IMG/VR virus record: IMGVR_UViG_3300006923_000052
Location: 1-41,488 of that record
Source of the DNA: a virus
Length of the DNA: 41,488 bases
Reading direction: 5' to 3' (one strand)
Part shown: positions 16,512-24,394 of the stretch, piece by piece
How the letters are laid out: each line of letters opens with the position of its first letter
Position numbering within the stretch: the stretch's first letter is position 1
The notes under the pieces: generated by a model
What the model was told of the DNA's origin: nothing
Database searches by the model: none
What the model saw: the letters and a program-made list of their open reading frames with translations, nothing else
Program-made: the position numbers and the translations under genes

Positions 16512-18503
16512 CTAAGTGCTAAAAGAATATGGAAATGTATACATAATATCAGTTTTATCCATTCTCTTTAAATTTAATCTCTGTCTAGTATAATGTCTGT
16601 AAAATAGCTTATCTTTAGTTATATTTAAAACCTCATATATATATTCTACATCATTATTAAAATCAAACCTAACGATTAAGTCTCTGTCTTTAATTGCCGG
16701 ATTAGGCAGAGTCCAACATACTGGCTCATATTTTTGCTCCAAATGCTGATGAGCGCCAAGAACTAAGTCTTCCTGGGTATCTCCAAACATAACCATAACT
16801 CGTCCATCACTTCTTCTTTTATAATCATATTGAACATATCCGTTTGTATACCCCGTTCCATAACAAAGCTTGCACCCCTTAATCTTTGGGTGCATTCTTC
16901 TTGAATCAGCGCAACTGCATTTTGGTCCATCCCAAATTCTTTTGAGAAGAATTATCGGCTCGCCTACCTGATCCAACAGAGCCTCTTCTCTGTTGAGCAT
17001 TCTGTCAAACAAGTTCATGCCTCTAAATTTATTAAACTCTCCGCCCAAGTAACTTCCGCAATCATTCTTGCCCTGAAAAATCTGCTGAGGGATTGCTCTA
17101 TGATAGCCGCAAAAATCAAAGCCTTGAAAAAACTTCCTATCATTATCCTCATAATCTGTTACAACCAGCCCTGTTCCACCTATCTCTCTTCCACTCTCAT
17201 ATCCATCTATATAGGTTGGAGTTCCGGTTATTATAACTGAATTTTTATCCTGACAGGCGAAGAACATTTTTACCGTATCTCCGGAAATATAAATCCCTGG
17301 GCTGGTACCGTTCAGGCCTCGTCCACCAGAAGGAAGAAGAAATGATGTATCTGTTTTTGCGGTATACCTTATAACTTCAGAATCATTTATCAATAATATT
17401 CCCGCAGACGGGTATCCATCTGTGGAAGCTACGTTTATTGTTGTTGCGTCACTCAAAACCTGCTCTGTAACACTAGTGTCATCAGGAATTCTAAAAACGC
17501 CCTCCGCTACAGACTCCATATTGTCTAATTCAAGAGTTCCACTAAAAGCCTCAAGAGCTCTAACTGCAAAGGCTAAAGTAAATCCTGGTGTAAACCCAGA
17601 TATCTCTGCAGCCCTAGTATCTCCTGTGGCGATATATTTGGGATTAGAATCAAAAATGTCTAATCTTGATTCATTTTCATATATCAAAGAAAATGAATCC
17701 CCCTTGTATGATCTGGAAATTGGCTTATACCATTCTATTTTCAGCATATCTCCCCTGCCAACATTAGAAACTTTTCTAATACCTTGTGAAAATCCTAAAA
17801 ATTTTATTTGCGGGAAAGTTGATGGTAAAATAATTTCTGGCAGATCAACGCTGTATGCAAAATCCCCCCTTAGAAGGTTTCCGTTAAGATCCTCTACAGT
17901 ATACTTAACTATATAAGCTCCATCTCTAAACGACTCCGTAGGCTCAATTCTGACTGAAGCTCCATCCTCAATCTTGGTAACCAAGGATGTATCTCCATCA
18001 AAATATTCTTGAAAAACACCATCAGCAACGACGGGAAGATCATTTATCCATATATTTATACTATCTGTATCAATATCGTCAATTTCATCTTTAAATTGTA
18101 AAAATAAAACTTGATCTGATTGAACTAAATCTCCATCCTCTGGAGACGAAAGCTCCAAAATAGGCTCTGCAGGAATTGTCTTAAATACATATTCGAAATT
18201 AAAATATTTTTCATCTAAATTTTGAATCTGAACTTTTACAAGAATCACTTCTCCCTGAGAAAATAAATCTTCAGGGTCGATAACGATATAGGCTCCAGCA
18301 TCAATAGTTGAGATATCCGAAAAGGCTCCATCAAACCCAGATAAAAACTCTAGCTCCTTGATGGCCATGGCGCCGCTTACCTCTACAATAAGCGATGACA
18401 AATCAAGCCCTGTGCCGTCATCTATTATGCTGAATTCTATTAGCGAATCTAAGCCGTTAAGCTTACTTCCTTCGTTTGGTGACTGGCCTGATAAAGTTAG
18501 CAT
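16512..18503 (-). CDS. Neck/connector-like structural protein with Ig-like domains and a Cys cluster
   Basis: The 663-aa product starts at ATG 18503 (GGAGG five bases upstream); an alternative in-frame TTG at 18515 is less likely. The first ~230 residues look like two Ig/fibronectin-type beta domains, with the pattern LSSPEDGDLVQSDQVLF repeated loosely (compare LSGQSPNEGSKLNGLDSLI). Near residue 530 is a Cys-rich site: CSCADSRRMHP and then CKLCYGTGYTNGY, a CxC...CxxCxGTG arrangement like a DnaJ-type zinc site. After it come a basic strand (YDYKRRSDGRVMVMFGD) and the motif TLPNPAIKDRDLIVRF. Large phages often have such a Cys-cluster protein in the head-to-tail joining region, which fits its place here. 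Zinc binding and neck position are inferences. Confidence 0.55.
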   Translation of the reverse strand: MLTLSGQSPNEGSKLNGLDSLIEFSIIDDGTGLDLSSLIVEVSGAMAIKELEFLSGFDGAFSDISTIDAGAYIVIDPEDLFSQGEVILVKVQIQNLDEKYFNFEYVFKTIPAEPILELSSPEDGDLVQSDQVLFLQFKDEIDDIDTDSINIWINDLPVVADGVFQEYFDGDTSLVTKIEDGASVRIEPTESFRDGAYIVKYTVEDLNGNLLRGDFAYSVDLPEIILPSTFPQIKFLGFSQGIRKVSNVGRGDMLKIEWYKPISRSYKGDSFSLIYENESRLDIFDSNPKYIATGDTRAAEISGFTPGFTLAFAVRALEAFSGTLELDNMESVAEGVFRIPDDTSVTEQVLSDATTINVASTDGYPSAGILLINDSEVIRYTAKTDTSFLLPSGGRGLNGTSPGIYISGDTVKMFFACQDKNSVIITGTPTYIDGYESGREIGGTGLVVTDYEDNDRKFFQGFDFCGYHRAIPQQIFQGKNDCGSYLGGEFNKFRGMNLFDRMLNREEALLDQVGEPIILLKRIWDGPKCSCADSRRMHPKIKGCKLCYGTGYTNGYVQYDYKRRSDGRVMVMFGDTQEDLVLGAHQHLEQKYEPVCWTLPNPAIKDRDLIVRFDFNNDVEYIYEVLNITKDKLFYRHYTRQRLNLKRMDKTDIMYTFPYSFST

Positions 18504-18547
18504 AAAAACCTCCAATTGAGGCTTTTCTATTAGTAGAGCGGCCTACC

Positions 18548-19054
18548 CTATACTCTTTCCATAAACTCTGACTTTTTCTCTTCCACTTCTGACTTTGGAA
18601 TATCATGATATTCAAGCAAATTATCAACATATTTCTCTGCCTCATTCGCCCCTCTGGTCTTGCTATCATATTCGATTTGACGCTGAAATGCCTCTATTTC
18701 ATCATCCCTATCTAAATAATCATCATCTTTATCATCTTGTTTTTTGCCAAAATCTTCAATATGCTGTATAGCATGTACTAATTCGTGGATTATATATCTC
18801 ATAATTATCTTAAAAGGCTTTTTCATTAATTTTGGATTTAAAATTATTTTTCCATTAATAGTTTTCGCAGCTACTTTTATTTTATCAAAGCTTATGGGAA
18901 CACTTTTTAAAAACCATGCTCCTATATTATTTTCTTCACAAATACTTTTGGCTATATCATCATTCATCAATGACGTTCTTATCTCGGATAAGGCCATCAT
19001 TTGCTCCATAAGAGTATTTTTCTTATTCTTTTTTAATGCTACTATTGTTATCAT
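18548..19054 (-). CDS. HExxH zinc metalloprotease-like protein
   Basis: From ATG 19054 the product is 168 residues; the start is uncertain because upstream in-frame ATG 19102 lacks a clear ribosome-binding site. Residues ~89-98 read IHELVHAIQH, matching the HExxH zinc-binding helix (His90, Glu91, His94). About 20 residues later, the sequence DEIEAFQRQIEY supplies Glu119 or Glu121, placed as a likely third zinc ligand in the glutamate-zincin style. No signal peptide is seen, so it would act in the cytoplasm or be packaged. The highly charged linker (KKQDDKDDDYLDRDD) between helix and ligand is notable. It overlaps the upstream 82-aa gene by about 32 bases. Phages carry such proteins near structural genes, possibly for processing virion proteins, but this is not established. 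Confidence 0.65.
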   Translation of the reverse strand: MITIVALKKNKKNTLMEQMMALSEIRTSLMNDDIAKSICEENNIGAWFLKSVPISFDKIKVAAKTINGKIILNPKLMKKPFKIIMRYIIHELVHAIQHIEDFGKKQDDKDDDYLDRDDEIEAFQRQIEYDSKTRGANEAEKYVDNLLEYHDIPKSEVEEKKSEFMERV

Positions 19055-19271
19055 TTGGATAGTTCTCTTCTGAAAAAAAGTCTTGCAAGTCCTTGGACTC
19101 ATTATTAATAGCTAAATTAGCAAGAAATGTGCTTTGTCTTAACATTGTTATTCTTTCTTCTGCTCTTTTGACCAAATTTTGTAAACCTAAAATTTCAAAC
19201 TCCATTTCCTCAGAATCTCTTGGGGCTTCAAACCCACAATAATACATAGAACAATTTTCTGGCTCTCTCAT
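19023..19271 (-). CDS. Hypothetical protein, 82 aa
   Basis: I do not recognise this protein. It begins MREPENCSMYYCGFEAPRDS, has two Cys near the start (CSMYYC), then a helical stretch at about residues 20-58 with a Leu/Glu pattern, and ends in an Asn/Ser/Glu-rich tail. The end overlaps the metalloprotease-like gene by about 32 bases, which suggests coupled translation. It lies between the two metalloprotease-like genes, so it might be a partner or inhibitor of either, but nothing in the sequence shows this. Confidence 0.5.
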   Translation of the reverse strand: MREPENCSMYYCGFEAPRDSEEMEFEILGLQNLVKRAEERITMLRQSTFLANLAINNESKDLQDFFSEENYPNDNNSSIKKE

Positions 19272-19295
19272 AATATCTCCATTGTTATATAATAC

Positions 19296-19865
19296 TTATT
19301 CCAAACTGTCTTGGCATAACTCTATATACCTTGTGTATTTTAATCCTGACGAATTGTGTCCACCACTTTCCCAAGCCTCATTCATTAGATGATATCGCAT
19401 ACTTGTATGACTCCACCCTAGAGCGTGTCCAATCTCATGCTCCAAAACACGCTCTTTGGTTATATATCTTTCTTGTAAAAATATTTGAGAATACAGAATA
19501 GTATTATCGACCTGAAGCTTAGTAGTTCTAGTTAAGGCTAATTTCTCAAAATCAAAAGATTGATTCGGCAAGGATAAAATTATCTCTCCCCATAAGGGAT
19601 TGGTCCTACACGCTGGTGAGCTATTATCATATATAATTGGCCCAAAAGAATACCCTAATCTCTCCCAATATCTTAGTGCTAACGATATTCTTGAGCTAGA
19701 TATATTAAGCCCATCACACACTCTTATTGCCGGCTCAGATATCCAGCAGGCTTGAGTTTCTGGCTCTCGCCTTGGAACAAAAGCTGCCTCCTCTGCCTGA
19801 ACAACCTGTGCGACGGGTGAGCTAAATGTAAGGATGAAAGATAATAATATGTACTTAGTCCACAT
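19296..19865 (-). CDS. Secreted metzincin-type zinc metalloprotease
   Basis: Counting from ATG 19865 the product is 189 residues. Residues 1-24 are a Sec signal peptide: MWTK, hydrophobic YILLSFILTF core, likely cleavage after VQA. Residues 143-153 read HEIGHALGWSH, the metzincin signature HExxHxxGxxH with three His ligands and Glu144 as catalytic base. The downstream MRYHLMNE provides the Met of the expected Met-turn. Four Cys (40, 50, 86, 184) could form disulfides, fitting export. An upstream in-frame TTG at 19907 would add 14 residues before the signal peptide and is less likely. Metzincins cut proteins, often outside the cell. It is embedded among neck genes, with no sign of frameshift. 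Target unknown: host surface proteins, a competing phage receptor, or a virion protein are possibilities. Confidence 0.8.
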   Translation of the reverse strand: MWTKYILLSFILTFSSPVAQVVQAEEAAFVPRREPETQACWISEPAIRVCDGLNISSSRISLALRYWERLGYSFGPIIYDNSSPACRTNPLWGEIILSLPNQSFDFEKLALTRTTKLQVDNTILYSQIFLQERYITKERVLEHEIGHALGWSHTSMRYHLMNEAWESGGHNSSGLKYTRYIELCQDSLE

Positions 19866-19910
19866 ATACCTATAGATACATAATAGTATTAACCTATTTT
19901 TTAACAACTC

Positions 19911-20045
19911 TTAAGACAGCAAGGTTGCCCCATACTTATCGGCATATCTGCTAAATGTAGTGGCGCCAACGCCCAGGCTTTTCGCCGCCTTTCTAACGGA
20001 CCCATATTCACCATATGCTTTTATTGAGTCAAAAAATGTTTCTTA
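19911..20045 (-). pseudogene. Orphan helix-turn-helix fragment in frame after a double stop
   Basis: Directly after the TAG stop of the 302-aa gene, in the same frame, comes TAA and then 43 open codons ending in TAA at 19911-19913. They read as a helix-turn-helix: FFDSIKAYGEYG, then SVRKAAKSLGVGATTFSRYA. The AAK-SLGV-TTFSRY core fits a recognition-helix HTH, as in transcription factors and in the C-terminal DNA-binding tail of HNH or GIY-YIG homing endonucleases. There is no ATG, GTG or TTG before the helix, so it is unlikely to be translated on its own. It may be the decayed end of a homing endonuclease or of a longer 302-aa protein. Confident about the pattern, unsure about origin. Confidence 0.5.
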
Positions 20046-20954
20046 CTATATGATCTTGCGCGAACGAAGGTGCCTTAATCTTACAAAAGCGGGCGCCCCG
20101 GAGCTTAAATTAGTGAATGTTCCATAAGAAGCAGGCGCAGGTCTTATAGAATTCTTTATAAACTTTAACCTCTCTCGATATGATGTAAGAAAATTTTGAT
20201 AATGAGCTTGCAAGAAGTCTCCTAAGGCAGGAGGCTGATATGAGATGCCTCCATCACTAATCGTAAAATCTCTACCCTTCTCTACAAGGGCCTGCGAAGA
20301 TAGCGCTAAAATATAAGCGCCCTCTGTAATTGCGTGTGAAAATGTTTTATGAATTATTTCATCAGCAAATGTGAATGATGTAAAAAATGGGATCATATTA
20401 AACTCAGACAAAGAAGAGCACAAAAAGCATGCTAAAATTTCATCACTAAATACATTGCAATCCTCCATAACCATTTCGCCATAACCATCTACAATAAAAG
20501 CTCCATACTCATCACGAGAAGGCTTCTGTCCGTCTGATCTAAGCCTTGCCTTCATATATTTCAATAAAATATTAAGACCAACAAGCTCCGATTCTGAAAA
20601 ATCAAAATCAACATCATCCCCTAAAACGGCCGATCCAGCGACTGCCGATGCCTCATCTGTAACCAAAAATTTAAACTCATTGGTTAGTCCGGCACCGTCA
20701 ACAGTCGCCGTCCATGTATCTGTCCATAAACCCTTATCTGCTGATGAGCCAACATCATATGAATAAACATACAATCCAGTATCTTCTCTTGTAACCCCAG
20801 TTGATGTTGGACTAACATCAGTATCATCATCTGGATTTGTAATGCTTATTTCCGGAGTAGATTCGGCATCCTGTGGCAGCCCATCAGGCCCATAGTATTG
20901 AATACTTAGCTCGACTGCTTCGCCTCTGATTGCCTTATTTCTATTATTAGCCAT
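20046..20954 (-). CDS. Putative neck/connector structural protein with N-terminal beta-sandwich
   Basis: The 302-aa product has two parts. Residues ~8-100 resemble the beta-sandwich of the neighbouring 109-aa protein: SIQYYGPDGLP, a DTGLYVYSYDVG turn, and a strand with TNEFKFLVTD. The rest is mostly helical, with a Cys-containing segment (CNVFSDEILACFLCSSLSEF) near residues 165-184 and a helix with FLQAHYQNFLTSYRERLKF near residues 242-260, then a basic C-terminus RLRHLRSRKII. The start shares a base with the upstream stop (TAATG), so the pair is coupled. Location between capsid-region and tail genes suggests a head-completion or neck role; this is inference. It ends in TAG followed at once by TAA, after which an HTH-like fragment continues in frame. 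Confidence 0.55.
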   Translation of the reverse strand: MANNRNKAIRGEAVELSIQYYGPDGLPQDAESTPEISITNPDDDTDVSPTSTGVTREDTGLYVYSYDVGSSADKGLWTDTWTATVDGAGLTNEFKFLVTDEASAVAGSAVLGDDVDFDFSESELVGLNILLKYMKARLRSDGQKPSRDEYGAFIVDGYGEMVMEDCNVFSDEILACFLCSSLSEFNMIPFFTSFTFADEIIHKTFSHAITEGAYILALSSQALVEKGRDFTISDGGISYQPPALGDFLQAHYQNFLTSYRERLKFIKNSIRPAPASYGTFTNLSSGAPAFVRLRHLRSRKII

Positions 20955-21283
20955 TATCTTGCCTCTGCCCTAGGAACATTGATTGTGTCAGATTTTGAAT
21001 TAACTGTAAAATTCTCCAAAACAGACAGCTCAACATCCTCTATTGTATACGCGATTATTACTACATAATCTCCGGCAATATCAGGGATATAATCATAATA
21101 ATATGTTCCATAATCCTGATCTAATGCTGACATGGATTTAGATGAGCTATATGCAGATGTTCCGTCTGGTTTTATAATTTGCTTAATAACAGGATCTATA
21201 TCTTCGGTAAAAGGAACTCCGGCGTCTGTCACCTGAAGAGGAACCCTTACTGTTGCTCCTATAATATAACTTCCCATGGCCAT
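20954..21283 (-). CDS. Small beta-sandwich structural protein, 109 aa
   Basis: The whole 109-residue product looks like a single Ig-like or carrier-type beta sandwich: YIIGATVRVPLQVTDAGVPF, then a KPDGTSA turn, then DYGTYYYDYIPDIAGDYVVI and a final strand with VLENFTVNS. The same layout occurs at the N-terminus of the next protein (302 aa), so one may derive from the other by duplication. It has GGAG seven bases before the ATG and starts two bases after the upstream stop. No catalytic motif, signal peptide or membrane segment is present. It is probably a virion surface or neck component; the exact place is unknown. Confidence 0.55.
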   Translation of the reverse strand: MAMGSYIIGATVRVPLQVTDAGVPFTEDIDPVIKQIIKPDGTSAYSSSKSMSALDQDYGTYYYDYIPDIAGDYVVIIAYTIEDVELSVLENFTVNSKSDTINVPRAEAR

Positions 21284-21284
21284 A

Positions 21285-21737
21285 TCAAGTCTCCTCTATA
21301 TAGTCTATGACAAGAAAGTCTGAAACATTAAAATCAGATGGATCGTAATCTCCAGAAAACTCAAATGATTTACCATCTTCTGACAATGCAACATCTATAG
21401 TTACATTCAATCCATTAAAAAAGACTCTAAAGATATCGGAAGAAACTTTGGCCGCACCATTTTTATCAACAACTTGGTAAGTATATTTTCCAAACTCAAC
21501 TTGGTCAGAAATATTAACAAGATATTGATTTGAAGCAACAGGGGCAGATACTTCGCCTGAATTTATTAAATCTACAATTTCTTGAGCAAACTCAGTAGAG
21601 ACGGCCGGAGAATCTGCATCAAATATTATTTGATTTATTTTTATAAGATTTCCATCTTCATCTTTTACAGTTCTCTCTAAACTAATTGTTCCGTCGCTAG
21701 ATGTAGTTGGAAATTTTGTAGCGGGGCCCGATGCCAT
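21285..21737 (-). CDS. Hypothetical structural protein, 150 aa
   Basis: I do not recognise this family. The protein is acidic and beta-rich, with short strands such as TISLERTVKDEDGN, NQYLVNISDQVEFGKYTYQV and IDVALSEDGKSFEFSGD, and no Cys. The pattern suits a virion beta-sandwich or jelly-roll. The start has GGAG seven bases upstream, and its end lies one base from the start of the next beta-sandwich protein, forming a tight run of three beta-type genes. The Gly/Thr/Ser-rich first 15 residues look disordered. A neck or decoration role is possible from position only. Confidence 0.5.
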   Translation of the reverse strand: MASGPATKFPTTSSDGTISLERTVKDEDGNLIKINQIIFDADSPAVSTEFAQEIVDLINSGEVSAPVASNQYLVNISDQVEFGKYTYQVVDKNGAAKVSSDIFRVFFNGLNVTIDVALSEDGKSFEFSGDYDPSDFNVSDFLVIDYIEET

Positions 21738-21785
21738 GTTAGATCTCCATTCTTTTATGCTAAAAAAATTAGCATATTAATAATA

Positions 21786-22286
21786 TCAAATTTCCTTATA
21801 AGCTTTTATCTCAACAAAGGCACCTTTGTTTATTGGATCGAAAAATTCAATTATGAGACAACCATCTTTATCTCTGCCTAAAGTATAATCCAACTCTTCA
21901 TATGGGCAATATACTTGCCTTATTCCGTCTACATAAACTTCTACAAAAAGAGAAAACCTTCCTCGATCTTTTTGATATTCTTTTTTTAATACCAAAAGAT
22001 TTTTTTCCTCTATAACAAACATATCTGAATCTTCTTTTAAAAAAAGTGCTTCATAATGAATATACTTTGGATCAGACAGCCTCTTTGCTCTAGCCACCTC
22101 TTCCCTTACATTATTAGACTCTTCTTTAATCAATCTACTGTAATCTTCTCTCTTTTTACTTAAAACAGCAGATTCTGCCTTTAGAGTCAAAAGATATCCC
22201 CTAACTTCCTCTTTAACAACGGTTTCAATATATTCTTTAAATTTATCAAAAAGATTATTTAAAAACTTATTTTTTGGAATCTTCAT
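21786..22286 (-). CDS. Hypothetical coiled-coil protein, 166 aa
   Basis: I do not recognise this protein. Residues ~8-75 are highly charged and helical (FLNNLFDKFKEYIETVVKEE, then SAVLSKKREDYSRLIKEE) and probably form a coiled coil. Residues ~85-166 are beta-like, with LFVEVYVDGIRQVYCPYEEL and GCLIIEFFDPINKGAFVEIK. The second part could be a small structural beta domain. Its start overlaps the end of the upstream 107-aa gene by 20 bases and has only a weak GAGA-type site, so expression probably relies on coupling. Lying just before the beta-type neck genes, it may be a virion protein. Confidence 0.5.
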   Translation of the reverse strand: MKIPKNKFLNNLFDKFKEYIETVVKEEVRGYLLTLKAESAVLSKKREDYSRLIKEESNNVREEVARAKRLSDPKYIHYEALFLKEDSDMFVIEEKNLLVLKKEYQKDRGRFSLFVEVYVDGIRQVYCPYEELDYTLGRDKDGCLIIEFFDPINKGAFVEIKAYKEI

Positions 22287-22590
22287 ATTTAAGTCTCGTT
22301 ATCCATATGTAGGTAAAATTATTAAGCTCTTCTATTTTCTTTTTTGCCTCTTTATAGTCTTTGCTTCTAAGATGCTTATTTATCTCAAGATTTAACAACT
22401 CTGAATACTCAAGCCATGTTACGCCCTTGCTCTTAAGTTTGCTGCTTAGTTGCGTTAACCTTTGCTTTCTAGAGAAGGTAAAGGCAGGGCTGGAAGAGGA
22501 CATCTCAGACTTAAGACCTGTTTTGTTATAAGGCCTGGAAAATAAAAATTTTATTTTATAAAAAATAATTTTAAAAAATACTTTAATCAT
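22267..22590 (-). CDS. Hypothetical basic protein, 107 aa
   Basis: The reading frame is open further upstream (to 22641), but that part runs through the terminator hairpin at 22611-22639, so I place the start at ATG 22590. Even so, only a weak AGGA lies about 12 bases upstream, and ATG 22503 is an alternative. The first 20 residues (MIKVFFKIIFYKIKFLFSR) are strongly hydrophobic and basic, like a membrane-associated or amphipathic helix. The rest is Lys-rich and helical, ending TYIWITRLKYEDSKK. Function unknown. It is the first gene after the terminator that closes the paralogue pair. Confidence 0.4.
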   Translation of the reverse strand: MIKVFFKIIFYKIKFLFSRPYNKTGLKSEMSSSSPAFTFSRKQRLTQLSSKLKSKGVTWLEYSELLNLEINKHLRSKDYKEAKKKIEELNNFTYIWITRLKYEDSKK

Positions 22591-22610
22591 AAAACTTGAA
22601 ATCCTATAAT

Positions 22611-22639
22611 AAAAAGGGAGGGGAGTTTCCTCCCCTCCC
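22611..22639 (-). terminator. Strong rho-independent terminator with GAAA tetraloop
   Basis: On the minus strand, GGGAGGGGAG (639-630) pairs perfectly with CTCCCCTCCC (625-616) around a GAAA loop, a GNRA-type tetraloop, and TTTTT (615-611) follows. It ends the transcript of the 254-aa paralogue 51 bases after its stop. An almost identical element follows the sister gene at 23563-23590. Confidence 0.9.
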
Positions 22640-22689
22640 AAGGTTACATATTATATATCAATATTAGTCAAAAAGTGTTATATAATTAA

Positions 22690-23454
22690 TTATACTTCTT
22701 CTGCAACACCTGTGCCAAAGTCGCTATAAGGTAGATCGCCACCAAGATCAAAGTCTGGATCAGGAGTTCCTTCTCCAATTCTTTTCAGAGCAATCTCGAC
22801 GATAAGGGTGTCGTCAGCATGCATGTGTCGGACGATGATGACATCCGTCTCACCCGGCGGTTGAACGAGGAAGAAGTCTCCATCTTCCAAATCCCCCTGC
22901 GAGGCCTCAACTAAGTCTTCACCATTAAGAATAACCCTAATTGCAACTTGGCTAGGATCAATCGTCCAGTCCTGGGCATTGACGCTCTCGGAGTCATAGG
23001 TTATGCCAAACGCCGCGAAGTGACTGTCCAGTCGCAACGCGAGCGCTGGCCCTGGATTAACAGTTTGATCAAAGGGCTCTCCGGCCCCATCGGGTATGCC
23101 GGACCCACCCTGATTCCCTTGGGTCGGCGCATGGGCTTCATAGGATATTCTAGTCAATCTTTTGTTTTCAAGTCTAGTGAGACGAGCTATAAGCTCTGAG
23201 AAGGTAAGGTTCGCCTCAACCCCAAGATCTTCATATGCTGCTTTGAAGTTGTTGTCATTGTCTTTGATGGCGTTCCGTACCTCAACTAATGATTCTAAGA
23301 TCCCGTCTTGGTCCACATGTGAAGTGGCGTTATCGATACGAGTATCAAGCTCGGCCTCTTCGGCCATAGCACGGTTAGTTTCGATCAGAATCGCATCGTC
23401 AACCGCTGCAAACACCTCTGGATGGAGTTGTTTGTTTTTAAGTAATGCTTTCAT
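22690..23454 (-). CDS. Virion-like protein, paralogue A (254 aa)
   Basis: I do not recognise the family by name. It is clearly homologous to the next gene upstream (23628..24389). Shared parts are: an N-terminal segment (LHPEVFAAV, then ETNRAMAEEAELDTRI), helical heptads to about residue 95 ending in RLENKRLTRISYEA, and a beta-type C-terminal half with AIRVILNGEDL, GDFFLVQPP and ALKRIGEGTPDPDFDLGGDLPY. The EA-rich helix with TNRA-E-LD-RI is typical of trimeric fibre-like phage proteins. It has its own leader, RBS (AAAGGAAA), and terminator, so it is a single-gene transcription unit, probably highly expressed and present in many virion copies. A head fibre or decoration role is inferred from location just after the capsid gene. 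Confidence 0.6.
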   Translation of the reverse strand: MKALLKNKQLHPEVFAAVDDAILIETNRAMAEEAELDTRIDNATSHVDQDGILESLVEVRNAIKDNDNNFKAAYEDLGVEANLTFSELIARLTRLENKRLTRISYEAHAPTQGNQGGSGIPDGAGEPFDQTVNPGPALALRLDSHFAAFGITYDSESVNAQDWTIDPSQVAIRVILNGEDLVEASQGDLEDGDFFLVQPPGETDVIIVRHMHADDTLIVEIALKRIGEGTPDPDFDLGGDLPYSDFGTGVAEEV

Positions 23455-23458
23455 TTTC

Positions 23459-23497
23459 TTTTCCTTTATTATTTATTTGGTTATAAAACTAAACATA
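23459..23497 (-). promoter_or_regulatory. Conserved 39-nt leader with RBS, copy 1
   Basis: These 39 bases are identical to 24395-24433, although the coding regions they precede have diverged. On the minus strand the block runs from TATGTTTAGTTTTATAACC through AATAATAAAGGAAAA to just before the start codon. It contains the AAAGGAAA ribosome-binding site and AT-rich sequence that could include a promoter. Its conservation suggests a selected function in expression, or a recent duplication. Confidence 0.6.
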
Positions 23498-23562
23498 AAT
23501 TATGTTACTTTAAGCTAATAGATTCAGAGTGTAGATGTCATCTAACTTAAAATCCTATAGCG

Positions 23563-23590
23563 AAAAGGGAGGGGAGGAAGCTCCCCTCCC
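23563..23590 (-). terminator. Strong rho-independent terminator after paralogue B
   Basis: On the minus strand, GGGAGGGGAG (590-581) pairs with CTCCCCTCCC (576-567) around a CTTC loop, followed by TTTT (566-563). The stem is the same as that at 22611-22639, only the loop and the length of the T-run differ. It separates the transcripts of the two paralogues. Confidence 0.9.
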
Positions 23591-23627
23591 AAGGTTTCGT
23601 ATTATATCAATATTAGTCAGTAGTTAA

Positions 23628-24389
23628 TTACACTACGGGGCCTTCCTCAGCAGGCTCTGGGTCTCCATAAGGTAGATCGCCACCAAGATCAAAGTCCATA
23701 TCAGGAGTTCCTTGGTCAACTCTTTTCAGAGCGGTCTCGAATACAATTGTGTCGTCATCCTCTAAATGATCAGGCAAGACAACGAAGCACTCAGGAACAT
23801 CTACAAAAAAATCTCCGCCAACTAGTTCGTTTGTTTGGCCATCCCAGGTGCCTTCAGCTAAGTCTTCCCCGTTAAGAATAACTCTCATCACAATTTGGCT
23901 GAAGTCTAATTCATGATCTCCGACTTGATTTTGGGTGTTTAAGGTGATCCCTACGGCGGACAAATGAGATGCAAGGTCCAAAATCAAGAAATTGGCATTG
24001 CTCTCCTCAAAGGGCTCATCGACACCGTCAGGTAGGTTGCCCGGAATTGACGTATCGCCAAGCGCCTCATACGATATTCTGTTCAATATTCTGTCCTCAA
24101 GTCTATCAATACGTGTTGTAAGCTCCCCGAAGGATGCCACTGCCTCGACTCCCATTGCTCTATATGCGTCAACAATGCGATTGTCCCCATCTGCAGCCGA
24201 TGCGGCCAGTTCAGTCAATGATGTTATAACACCATCGTTGGCGTCTACGCTGCCTACCAGATTGGTGATACGAACATCAAGCCCGCCCTCGCTGGTTAAG
24301 GCGCGATTAGTTTCGTCAAGAACAAGCTGATTAACCAGTTCAAACACTTCTGGGTGGAACTGTCTAATTTTTAGTAATGCTTTTGCCAT
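23628..24389 (-). CDS. Virion-like protein, paralogue B (253 aa)
   Basis: This is the sister of the 254-aa gene at 22690..23454. It carries the same N-terminal pattern (FHPEVFELV, DETNRALTSEGGLDVRI), the same helix ending in RLEDRILNRISYEA, and the same beta half: VMRVILNGEDL, GDFFVDVP, ALKRVDQGTPDMDFDLGGDL. Conservation is strongest in the C-terminal third, where a LNGEDL-type strand and the DLGGDLPYGD tail look like a functional surface. It has the identical 39-nt leader and a near-identical terminator. The third gene upstream (24451..25785) shares the start pattern loosely. Virion fibre or decoration protein is the best guess; host binding is not shown. Confidence 0.6.
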   Translation of the reverse strand: MAKALLKIRQFHPEVFELVNQLVLDETNRALTSEGGLDVRITNLVGSVDANDGVITSLTELAASAADGDNRIVDAYRAMGVEAVASFGELTTRIDRLEDRILNRISYEALGDTSIPGNLPDGVDEPFEESNANFLILDLASHLSAVGITLNTQNQVGDHELDFSQIVMRVILNGEDLAEGTWDGQTNELVGGDFFVDVPECFVVLPDHLEDDDTIVFETALKRVDQGTPDMDFDLGGDLPYGDPEPAEEGPVV

Positions 24390-24394
24390 TTTAA

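Noticed and set aside
22591-22641. Longer start for the 107-aa gene
   Set aside because: It would run through the terminator stem at 22611-22639, which is unlikely to be coding; an internal ATG at 22590 was used.
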